Shown: in pieces, positions 6,813 through 13,014 of the stretch
Numbering within the stretch: position 1 is the stretch's first letter
How the letters are laid out: every line of letters starts with the position of its first letter
Assembly: GCA_041580375.1 (NCBI GenBank)
Contig: JBFGDZ010000100.1
Location: 1-13,014, forward strand
Direction: 5' to 3'
Length of the DNA: 13,014 nucleotides
Source of the DNA: JAPUIN01 sp041580375
Lineage (GTDB): Bacteria > Acidobacteriota > Polarisedimenticolia > Gp22-AA2
The notes under the pieces: generated by a model
Told to the model about the DNA's origin: nothing
Seen by the model: only the letters and a program-made list of their open reading frames with translations
Databases searched by the model: none
Made by a program: the position numbers and the translations under genes

Positions 6813-6826
6813 GGGCGGGCCCGCCC
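6813..6826. repeat. Perfect 14-bp palindrome in the divergent promoter region
   Basis: GGGCGGGCCCGCCC equals its own reverse complement. It lies 10 bases before the -35 of the rightward promoter and 14 bases upstream of the candidate leftward -35, so a dimeric regulator bound there could touch both promoters. In such GC-rich DNA chance palindromes are common. Confidence 0.35.
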
Positions 6827-6836
6827 GCCGGCCGAC

Positions 6837-6865
6837 TTGAACTCCGCCGCCCCGGGCGGTAGAGT
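6837..6865 (+). promoter_or_regulatory. Sigma70-type promoter of the solute-binding lipoprotein gene
   Basis: TTGAAC (6837-6842), a spacer of exactly 17 bases, and TAGAGT (6860-6865). The start point would be near 6872, about 29 bases before the GTG at 6901, with GGGAG (6887-6891) nine bases before it. It is the best-looking promoter in the window. Confidence 0.65.
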
Positions 6866-6900
6866 CGGGCGTTCTGAATCCTTTCCGGGAGCCTGCATCG

Positions 6901-8001
6901 GTGCCGATCGCGAAGCGGGCGGTCCGTCCGCCCCGATGGATCCCCCTCGCTCTGGTCGTGCTGCTGGCCTCCGCGTGCGCCGGCGACCGGCCGCCCCTCC
7001 CTTCCGAAGAATCGATCGTCATACCGGCCGAAGGGACGGTCATCGTCTACGTGGAGGCGGCCCGGCGCACCGCCGGCCCGATCCTGAGCACCTTCAGCCA
7101 GCAGACCGGTATCGAGGTGCAGCCCGTCTACCGGGATGCCCTGGGAGACGGGTTTCTTCCGGCGCTGAGGCGGGAGGCGGAGGCCGGCCGTGTGGACCTG
7201 TTCTGGGGAGAGTCCCCCCTGCCCGCAATGGAGCTCGCGGCCGAAGGGCTCGCCGTCCCGTTCCGGCCCGTCGCCGCGCGCCCCGTTCCGTGGCAGTACC
7301 GCGACAACCAGTTCCGCTGGATCGGGTTCGCCGCCAACCCGCGCGTGATTCTCTACAACACCGACCTCGTCGAGCGGAAGGACGCTCCGCAGTCGATCTG
7401 GGACATGGCCCGCGCGCCCTGGGGAGGACGGGGCGCACTGCCCTCGATCGATCGCGGACCGGCCGCGTACCACGCCGCGGCTCTCTTCACGATCTGGGGC
7501 GAGGAGCGCGCGCGCGCGTTCTACGACGAAACGCGCGCCAACGGCACCCGCATCGTGGAGGATGACGCCGCCGTGCGGCGGCTCATCTCGTCCGGCCAGA
7601 CGTTGTGGGGCGTGCTCGGCATGGACGAGTCGATCTGCGCGAACCGTGAGGGCGAGCCCGTCCACATCTTCTTCCCGGATCGCTTCAATCTGGGCGCCGT
7701 GGTCGTCCCCCACGTCGCGGCCCTGATGCGCGGCGCGCCCCATCCCGCCCAGGCCAAGGGGTTGTTCGGCTACCTGCTCTCCAAGGAGGCCGGCTGGCAG
7801 ATGGGCCAGTATGATTGCGCCCTCATCACTCTGGTTCCCGAGGTCCCGAGGCCGAACTGGGTGCCCACCCTGTCGGTGTTCAACGTCACTCAGGTCGACA
7901 ACGCGGCCCTGTTCGAGGCCTACCGAAGCCACGCCGACTATTTCCGCGCGTGGAGCGATCCGGACCGCGCCCCCGGAACCCTGGGGTCGATGGTTCGTTG
8001 A
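6901..8001 (+). CDS. Extracellular solute-binding lipoprotein of an ABC importer type (FbpA-like family 1 fold)
   Basis: 366 residues from a GTG with SD GGGAG nine bases upstream. A type II signal peptide ends LLASAC, giving lipidated C26, so the protein is anchored in a membrane and faces outwards. The mature part has the order of iron/polyamine-type binding proteins: TVIVYVEAARRTAGPILSTF (46-65), VDLFWGESPLPAMELAAEG (98-116), RWIGFAANPRVILYNTDL (139-156), and the C-lobe closure GAPHPAQAKGLFGYLLSKEAG (278-298). The adjacent Tyr-Tyr pair that binds iron in FbpA is not seen at the equivalent place (WGVLGMDESICANREGEPV, 236-254), so ferric iron is doubtful and the ligand is unknown. No permease or ATPase lies beside it; the ABC ATPase at the left edge is far away in another operon. 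It has its own promoter and is followed, after 130 bases, by a diguanylate cyclase gene. Confidence 0.9.
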   Translation: MPIAKRAVRPPRWIPLALVVLLASACAGDRPPLPSEESIVIPAEGTVIVYVEAARRTAGPILSTFSQQTGIEVQPVYRDALGDGFLPALRREAEAGRVDLFWGESPLPAMELAAEGLAVPFRPVAARPVPWQYRDNQFRWIGFAANPRVILYNTDLVERKDAPQSIWDMARAPWGGRGALPSIDRGPAAYHAAALFTIWGEERARAFYDETRANGTRIVEDDAAVRRLISSGQTLWGVLGMDESICANREGEPVHIFFPDRFNLGAVVVPHVAALMRGAPHPAQAKGLFGYLLSKEAGWQMGQYDCALITLVPEVPRPNWVPTLSVFNVTQVDNAALFEAYRSHADYFRAWSDPDRAPGTLGSMVR

Positions 8002-8060
8002 CGCCACGACGGGCGACTGACACGGATCCCCGGAAAGCCGCACCAGGACTCGATTTGCCG

Positions 8061-8089
8061 TTGCCCGGCCCCCGACCGGATCGTATAGA
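8061..8089 (+). promoter_or_regulatory. Sigma70-type promoter of the REC-GGDEF gene
   Basis: TTGCCC (8061-8066), 17 bases, TATAGA (8084-8089); TAGAAT at 8086-8091 is an overlapping alternative. The predicted start is near 8096, about 35 bases before the ATG. Its presence suggests the cyclase is not simply co-transcribed with the lipoprotein gene. Confidence 0.55.
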
Positions 8090-8131
8090 ATACGCAGACG
8101 CGCGGGGTCGTGCCGCATCCCCGGGGCTTCC

Positions 8132-9217
8132 ATGCAACCGCCACCTCAGGGCCAGCCGTCCGCTCCGGCGGGTGGACCCACACGCAAGTACCGCATCCTG
8201 ATCGTCGATGACGATCGGGATAGCGTCGATCTGCTCTCCGAATGGCTCGGCATGGAAGGGTACGAGGTCGAGACCGCGCCCGACGGCGGCGCGGCCCTTC
8301 AGAGCATGTCCTCGAGCCGTCCCGATCTGATGCTGCTGGATCTTCTGATCCCGCCTCCCGATGGCATCCAGGTGATCCGCAGCGCGAAGCGCGATCGCAC
8401 GCTGTCCGCGATCCCGATCGTCGTCATGACCGTGAAGCGCGACGTCCCCTCGAAGGTCGAGGCGCTGCGGGCTGGAGCGGACGAGTTCATCGTCAAGCCG
8501 TTCCACTTCGACGAGCTCGACGCCGTCCTGCGCGCTTCCCTCAAGAAGCGCTACCTCTATCGATCCCTGGAGCGCAGCAACCGCCAGCTGCGCGAGGCGA
8601 ACGAGCGGCTGCTGAAGATGTCGGTCACGGACGACCGAACGAACCTGCTCAATGACAGATACCTGAGCCGGCGGCTGAGCGAGGAGTTCAAGAGGGCGCA
8701 GCGGTACGGTAGCATTCTGTCGGTGGTGCTGCTCGATCTCGATCACTTCAAGCAGATCAACGACAAGTACGGTCACGACTGCGGCGACCAGGTGCTGCGC
8801 TCGTTCGGCAAGGTGGTCGTCGACAACGCGCGGGAGACGGACATCGTCGGACGGTTCGGGGGTGAGGAATTCCTGATGATCCTGCCGAACACGGACGGCA
8901 TTCGCTCCGCGATCGTCGCCGAACGGGTCCGCAAGGCGGCGGAGGAGCAGGTCTACAAGTACAAGGAGTTCCTCGTCCGCGTGACCGTCAGCGCCGGCAT
9001 CGCCTCGTACCCCACGAACCGCCAGGTGCGCACCGAGACCGATCTGCTGAAGGCGGCCGACGAGGCGATGTACCGGGCTAAGAAGGTCTCCCGCAACAAG
9101 GTGATCATCGATCGCGCTTCGATGCCGCCCGACATCATCGAGGGCGATCTCTCCTCCATCTTCAAGGCGTCCTACGAGGGGACGCTCCCTCCCAAGTCCG
9201 AAAACCAGGACGACTGA
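8132..9217 (+). CDS. PleD-like response regulator diguanylate cyclase (REC-GGDEF)
   Basis: 361 residues, cytoplasmic. A short Pro-rich N-terminus (1-18) precedes a complete receiver domain: acidic D26-D28, phospho-acceptor D70 (LMLLDLL), T100 and K122 (VKPF). A helical linker (about 138-163) leads to a GGDEF domain with the intact active-site motif GGEEF (243-247), metal-binding D202 (LLDLDHFK) and a c-di-GMP inhibition site RETD (234-237) exactly five residues before GGEEF. It should therefore make c-di-GMP from two GTP when phosphorylated, with product feedback. The opening motif usually written DxLTGLxNRR is TDDRTNLLNDRYL here. About 35 residues follow the catalytic domain and match nothing I know. 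No histidine kinase is adjacent. The ATG has only a weak SD (GGGG), and no better start is present. Confidence 0.95.
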   Translation: MQPPPQGQPSAPAGGPTRKYRILIVDDDRDSVDLLSEWLGMEGYEVETAPDGGAALQSMSSSRPDLMLLDLLIPPPDGIQVIRSAKRDRTLSAIPIVVMTVKRDVPSKVEALRAGADEFIVKPFHFDELDAVLRASLKKRYLYRSLERSNRQLREANERLLKMSVTDDRTNLLNDRYLSRRLSEEFKRAQRYGSILSVVLLDLDHFKQINDKYGHDCGDQVLRSFGKVVVDNARETDIVGRFGGEEFLMILPNTDGIRSAIVAERVRKAAEEQVYKYKEFLVRVTVSAGIASYPTNRQVRTETDLLKAADEAMYRAKKVSRNKVIIDRASMPPDIIEGDLSSIFKASYEGTLPPKSENQDD

Positions 9218-9263
9218 GCCGGCGAAATTCCCCGCGGAACGGAGCGGCGCAGCGGCCTCCCGG

Positions 9264-9280
9264 CGGGGCCTTTCGCCCCG
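9264..9280 (+). terminator. Hairpin between the cyclase and PBP genes
   Basis: CGGGGC-CTTTC-GCCCCG: six perfect base pairs and a five-base loop, 47 bases after the cyclase stop. No T-run follows, so termination would be weak or Rho-assisted. Confidence 0.35.
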
Positions 9281-9293
9281 ACGGTGCGCAGCG

Positions 9294-9302
9294 TGCTAAC
9301 CT
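9294..9302 (+). promoter_or_regulatory. Possible extended -10 promoter of the PBP gene
   Basis: TGCTAACCT fits a TGn-extended -10 form (TG, one base, TAACCT), with a poor -35. The leader to the ATG at 9354 would be about 45 bases. The call rests on a single element. Confidence 0.3.
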
Positions 9303-9341
9303 AGACCGCCTCGCCGAACCGCTCGTCCCGCCGGTCGGCGC

Positions 9342-9348
9342 GGGGGAG
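9342..9348 (+). promoter_or_regulatory. Ribosome-binding site choosing ATG 9354 over GTG 9348
   Basis: GGGGGAG lies five bases before the ATG at 9354. A GTG at 9348 in the same frame would overlap the SD itself, so it is rejected as the start. Confidence 0.7.
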
Positions 9349-9353
9349 TGCGG

Positions 9354-11711
9354 ATGGGCTCGAACCGATCCCGATCGAAGACGCGACGACACCCGGGCCT
9401 CTCTCTTCTCGGGATCGTTGTGAGAGCGGGGGCGGGCGTGGCCGTCCTCCTCGCCGGCATCCTCACGGTCGCCGTGATCGATGCCAACGTCCGCTTCTCG
9501 AAGCTGCAAGGCACGTCGTCCACCCAGGTCTACTCGGCACCCTACGTCCTCGAGCGGGGAGTGTATCTCTCGCGGGATGCTCTGACCGAGCGTCTCGATC
9601 GCCTCGGGTACCGCTTCGTGGACGGCGCACCTGCGCGTCCGGGGGAGTACACGCGGCGATTCCGCTCCCTCGACGTCTATCTCAACGGCTTCGAGTACCC
9701 CGAGGGGCCGGCGCCTCCCGCGCTCGTGAGAATCCGGACGGGTTTCGGTCACGTGACGCGCGTGAGCGATCTCGACTCGGGCGAGGACCTCGACGGCGCC
9801 CGGATCGAGCCGGAGGTGCTGGGCGTGCTGTCGGGCGATACCCACACCGAACGGTCGCTCGTGCCGCTGGACGAGCTGCCGCAGGATCTGGTCCGGGCGG
9901 TCGTCGCCGTCGAGGATCGTCGTTTCTACCACCATCCCGGCATCGATCCGAAGGCGATCCTCCGCGCGCTCTTCGCCAACGTCCGAAGCGGTGAGATCGT
10001 GCAGGGCGGCAGCACGATCACGCAGCAGCTCGCCAAGAACCTCTACCCCAACTCGGGTGCACGAACCCTCGTCCGCAAGATCTGGGAATCCCTGGCGGCG
10101 TTCGGCCTGGAGGCGTTCCGCAGCAAGAACTCGATACTCGAGGCCTACCTCAACAACATCTATCTGGCGCAGCGGGGCCCCGTCTCGATCCTGGGCGTGG
10201 GCGCGGCGGCGCGACACTATTTCGGCAAGGACGTGCGCACTCTGTCGCTCCCGGAGTCCGCCCTGCTCGCGGGACTGATCCAGTCTCCGGGCCGCTACCA
10301 CCCCCCTCGTCACGGCCGGGATGCGCGACAAAGACGCGATCTCGTCCTGAGGCTCATGCGCGAAGAGAAGGCCATCTCCGAGACGGATCTCGAGAGCGCG
10401 CTGGAATCCTCGATGAACGTGCGGCCCGAGCCCTCCCCGGTGCCCCGGCGCGCGCCCTATTTCCTCGACACCGTCGCCGAAGCGCTGAGAGAGCTGGGGC
10501 TGCGCGATCGCGCGGGCCGCAACGGGATGCGCGTGTTCACGACTCTGGACCCCCTGGTGCAGGCCCGGGCGGAGGCCGCGCTCTCCCGCAGTCTCTCCAG
10601 CTTCGAAAAAGGGTATCCGGGTCTGCGCCCGACGCCCGGCGGCGAGCTGCAGGGAGCGCTCGTCGCGCTGCGCCCCTCGGACGGAGCGGTCCTGGCCCTC
10701 GTGGGAGGACGGGACTACTCGAGCACGCAGTTCAACCGCGTCACGCAGGCGCACCGCCAGCCGGGATCGCTGTTCAAGCCGTTCGTCTACCTGGCGGGGT
10801 TCCGCAAGTCTCAGGACGCCGGCGACGATAGCTTCACGCCGGCCACCGTTCTCGACGATTCTCCGCTCGAGATTCTGGTGAGCGGTGACGTGTGGTCGCC
10901 GCGGAACTTCGATCTCACCTACCACGGGCCCGTTCCGGCGCGCCGGGCGCTCGCGCTGTCGCTGAACGTTCCCACGATCCGGGCGGCCCAGGCGATCGGG
11001 CTGGACGAGGTCGTTCGCACGGCCCGGCGTTGCGGCATCAGGAGCCCTCTGCAGGCGGTGCCTTCAATCGCGCTCGGAACGATGGAGGTCACGCCTCTCG
11101 AAGCGGCGGCGTCCTTCACGCCGATCGCGAATCTCGGCACGCGCACGTCCCCGCGGTTGCTCACCCACGTCGTGGACGACGATGCTCGATCCCATCACGT
11201 GCCCCGACCGTTGAGGGAGGACGTGATCACGCCCCAGGCCGCCTTCCTCACCCTGGACCTGATGCGCGACGTCGTCCTGTACGGCACCGGCGCCGGGATC
11301 TGGAACTACGGCCTGAGCGGAGATTTCGCGGGCAAGACGGGGACGACCGATGACGGGCGCGACGCCTGGTTCGTCGGATTCCATCCCGATTTCCTCGCCC
11401 TCGCCTGGGTCGGATTCGACGATAACCGGCCCCTGCGCGTGGGGGGATCCGCGCTGGCGCTCCCGATCTGGGCCCAGACGGCCAAAGGCGCGGTGCTCGA
11501 TCCCGACCGAAGGTGGGAGAGGCCGGTGGGGCTGGTCGAGCAAGTGATCGATCCCGAGACCGGACTTCTGGCCAGCTGGCGCTGCCGCGATCAGGCGTGG
11601 GAGATCTTCATCGAGGGGAGCGAGCCCCGCGAGCAATGCCACCACGACCGCCGGCGCGACACATCGTGGACCACCCGGTTCCTCGACTGGTGGCGCCGCA
11701 AGCAGGATTGA
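9354..11711 (+). CDS. Bifunctional class A penicillin-binding protein (PBP1b-like transglycosylase/transpeptidase)
   Basis: 785 residues. A short basic cytoplasmic tail and one membrane segment (about 26-43) precede a UB2H-like domain (about 60-150, VLERGVYLSRDALTERLDRLGYRF), which places it nearer PBP1b than PBP1a. The GT51 glycosyltransferase carries catalytic E187 in AVEDRRFYHHPGID, GGSTITQQLAKNL (218-230) and ILEAYLNNIYLAQRG (261-275). The transpeptidase has all three motifs: SLFK (S472, K475), SLN (S536-N538) and KTGT (K661). It should polymerise lipid II and cross-link peptidoglycan on the outer face of the cytoplasmic membrane and be a beta-lactam target. The tail after the transpeptidase has two cysteines (C744, C762) that could form a disulfide. 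The start was chosen from the SD at 9342-9348. Its stop lies 16 bases from the stop of the convergent gene. Length and motifs are normal for the family; no defect seen. Confidence 0.97.
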   Translation: MGSNRSRSKTRRHPGLSLLGIVVRAGAGVAVLLAGILTVAVIDANVRFSKLQGTSSTQVYSAPYVLERGVYLSRDALTERLDRLGYRFVDGAPARPGEYTRRFRSLDVYLNGFEYPEGPAPPALVRIRTGFGHVTRVSDLDSGEDLDGARIEPEVLGVLSGDTHTERSLVPLDELPQDLVRAVVAVEDRRFYHHPGIDPKAILRALFANVRSGEIVQGGSTITQQLAKNLYPNSGARTLVRKIWESLAAFGLEAFRSKNSILEAYLNNIYLAQRGPVSILGVGAAARHYFGKDVRTLSLPESALLAGLIQSPGRYHPPRHGRDARQRRDLVLRLMREEKAISETDLESALESSMNVRPEPSPVPRRAPYFLDTVAEALRELGLRDRAGRNGMRVFTTLDPLVQARAEAALSRSLSSFEKGYPGLRPTPGGELQGALVALRPSDGAVLALVGGRDYSSTQFNRVTQAHRQPGSLFKPFVYLAGFRKSQDAGDDSFTPATVLDDSPLEILVSGDVWSPRNFDLTYHGPVPARRALALSLNVPTIRAAQAIGLDEVVRTARRCGIRSPLQAVPSIALGTMEVTPLEAAASFTPIANLGTRTSPRLLTHVVDDDARSHHVPRPLREDVITPQAAFLTLDLMRDVVLYGTGAGIWNYGLSGDFAGKTGTTDDGRDAWFVGFHPDFLALAWVGFDDNRPLRVGGSALALPIWAQTAKGAVLDPDRRWERPVGLVEQVIDPETGLLASWRCRDQAWEIFIEGSEPREQCHHDRRRDTSWTTRFLDWWRRKQD

Positions 11712-11727
11712 GCGAAGCGGGTTCCGA

Positions 11728-13014
11728 TCAGGGAGATTCGAAGACCGCTCTCGAGGCGCCGGTGTTGCCGGCACCATCGGTGACGCGCACGACGATCGTG
11801 TGCTCGCCCGGCGGAAGGCTCGCGATCAGCAGCTCGTAGGATTCCTCCTGCGCGTCATGCATGCCGTCGAGCGGGGCCGCCGGGACCCACTCGCCCGCGT
11901 CGATCGAATAGGCGACGTCGCGGATCAGACTGAACGTGTCGACCGCCGAGAAGACCACCCGGATCGCCGACGATCGCACCGAGACGCCGATCCCCTCGAC
12001 CCGCGGCGGGGTGTTGTCCACGTCGAACGGGCGCGAAAGGGTCTCCGCCGTCAGCTCCTGGCCGGCCGGATTGGAAACCGCGTCGCTCGCCACGACCCGG
12101 AACTGGTAGGTGCCGTCCGGCATGGCCGTGCTGTCGACGGTCACGAACTCCTCCTCGATCCGCGTGCGGAGGGGCTTCCATGTCTTCTCGTCGACGGCCC
12201 GGAAGTAGACATCGTAACGAAGATCATCGTCGTTCGGATCGCTCCCCCGCCAGGTGACGGAGCGCGCCCCCGGATCGAACCCCCTCCGCGCCTGCACGCG
12301 GGCCGCCCGGCGGCTGCCACCCTCGTGGCCGGACGGCACGTTCCCCGCGGATCCCGCCTCGGGTCCCCCGCGCGGCCCCGCGGCGGGGATCTTCTGGAAG
12401 GAGATACCCGGAGCCTGCACCTCGACGGTCCGGACCTCGGGAGGCAGATTGCGCTGCAGGTAGGTCACCCCGACCTCCCTGAGAGCCGGCGATCGATCCG
12501 GCTCCGTGGTGCCCAGCGCGGCCCGCCACTGGAAGAAGCGCGCCGGCGGACGATCGATCAGCGCACCCCGGGGATCGGCCAGCGGCCCGCTCCATTCGGA
12601 CCAGGTCGAATCGGGCTCTTCGGTGTTGCCGGTGCGCGCGCTGATCGCGATCGACGTTCCCTTCGGGCTGTCGCCGCGCCACATCAGCCGGCCCCAGGTG
12701 GCGAAGGACCGGGCATCCAGCACACCGGAGAGGAACGTTCCGGCGGACGCGTACCCGTCACGGAGAAGGAGGACCGCGCCGAGGTTGCTTCCGCCGACGA
12801 GAACGCCGGTCGCGCCTCCGGGCCCGCGGGACGGCCGGCCTGCGTCCCGGAATGGCAGAAGCGATGTGATCTGGCTCGATGGCGCCCGCGTGATCTCCGT
12901 GACCGATCCGTCGGGATCGAGCGCGTAGATCCGTCCCTGCAGGCTGGAGCCCATGAGCAGCCGGCCGTCGGATCCGATCGCCAGGCTGAGGATCGCCTCC
13001 TGGTTGCCGGCCCA
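11728..13014 (-). CDS. Propeller / Fn3-like surface or secreted protein (C-terminal part, cut by window edge)
   Basis: The last 428 residues of a longer protein. The frame stays open to the window end, and the 20 codons before the first Met read as a normal propeller blade (ILSLAIGSDGRLL), so the Met at 12954 is internal. Visible parts (numbered from the window edge): beta-propeller blades (1-90); a beta-sandwich-like domain (about 95-185) with the motif ISARTGNTEEPDSTWSEWSG and ARFFQWRAAL; a Gly/Arg-rich linker (about 207-247); an Fn3-like domain (about 250-330, LRYDVYFRAVDEKTWKPL...GTYQFRVVASD); and a final Ig-like domain (about 336-425, VAYSIDAGEW...GEHTIVVRVTDGAGNTG). This architecture fits an extracellular binding protein. 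The N-terminus and any signal peptide are outside the window, and no enzyme motif is seen. It converges on the PBP gene and is not part of that unit. Confidence 0.85.
   Translation of the reverse strand, partial: WAGNQEAILSLAIGSDGRLLMGSSLQGRIYALDPDGSVTEITRAPSSQITSLLPFRDAGRPSRGPGGATGVLVGGSNLGAVLLLRDGYASAGTFLSGVLDARSFATWGRLMWRGDSPKGTSIAISARTGNTEEPDSTWSEWSGPLADPRGALIDRPPARFFQWRAALGTTEPDRSPALREVGVTYLQRNLPPEVRTVEVQAPGISFQKIPAAGPRGGPEAGSAGNVPSGHEGGSRRAARVQARRGFDPGARSVTWRGSDPNDDDLRYDVYFRAVDEKTWKPLRTRIEEEFVTVDSTAMPDGTYQFRVVASDAVSNPAGQELTAETLSRPFDVDNTPPRVEGIGVSVRSSAIRVVFSAVDTFSLIRDVAYSIDAGEWVPAAPLDGMHDAQEESYELLIASLPPGEHTIVVRVTDGAGNTGASRAVFESP

Noticed and set aside
7504..7520. Alternating GC run (GCGCGCGCGCGCG), possible Z-DNA
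   Set aside because: It encodes an Arg-Ala-Arg-Ala stretch inside the lipoprotein gene; expected from codon use in GC-rich DNA.
6700..8133. 477-codon minus-strand frame opposite the lipoprotein gene
   Set aside because: Antisense shadow; the plus strand has a lipobox, conserved binding-protein motifs, a promoter and an SD.
9162..10925. 587-codon minus-strand frame opposite the PBP gene
   Set aside because: Antisense shadow of a gene with every GT51 and transpeptidase motif in place.
1..13014. tRNA/rRNA genes, CRISPR arrays, insertion sequences, integrases, long direct repeats
   Set aside because: No cloverleaf, regularly spaced repeats, terminal inverted repeats or transposase motifs were seen. 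The only repeated words are the FG-GAP coding repeats.

Overview
The window is a GC-rich, gene-dense bacterial chromosome segment: seven complete protein genes and two cut by the window edges, with gaps of at most 185 bases. Nothing in it is obviously mobile. Composition and gene content suggest an Acidobacteriota-like bacterium or a similar lineage from environmental genomes. The main hints are a TPR + FG-GAP + ASPIC/UnbV protein, a propeller/Fn3 surface protein and a GT51 PBP with a UB2H-like domain. That is inference from protein style, not proof.

Layout. Positions 1-5473 on the minus strand form one likely operon, read right to left: a D-aminoacylase-type amidohydrolase (3767-5473), a 1161-residue membrane-anchored TPR/FG-GAP/UnbV protein (285-3770) and the start of an ABC transporter ATPase (1-275, cut by the edge). 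The first two genes overlap by ATGA. The second stop codon overlaps the Shine-Dalgarno sequence of the third, so all three look translationally coupled. Upstream, also minus, lie a small Cys-rich protein of unknown function (5502-5828) and a secreted lytic transglycosylase (5909-6715).

The gap 6716-6900 is a divergent promoter region. Reading right from it are an orphan solute-binding lipoprotein (6901-8001), a PleD-like REC-GGDEF response regulator (8132-9217) with its own promoter, and a bifunctional class A penicillin-binding protein (9354-11711). A partial propeller/Fn3 gene (11728-13014, minus) converges on the PBP gene with only 16 bases between stop codons.

Function. The lytic transglycosylase and the class A PBP deal with peptidoglycan cleavage and synthesis. 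The D-aminoacylase-type enzyme could handle N-acyl-D-amino acids, possibly from wall turnover, but that link is speculative. The least explained parts are the roughly 420-residue C-terminal module of the FG-GAP protein, the small Cys-rich protein, and the start/promoter arrangement at 5420-5515. There a TATAAT box overlaps the annotated ATG, and a strong ribosome-binding site precedes an in-frame CTG.

No tRNA, rRNA, CRISPR array, insertion sequence or integrase was seen.
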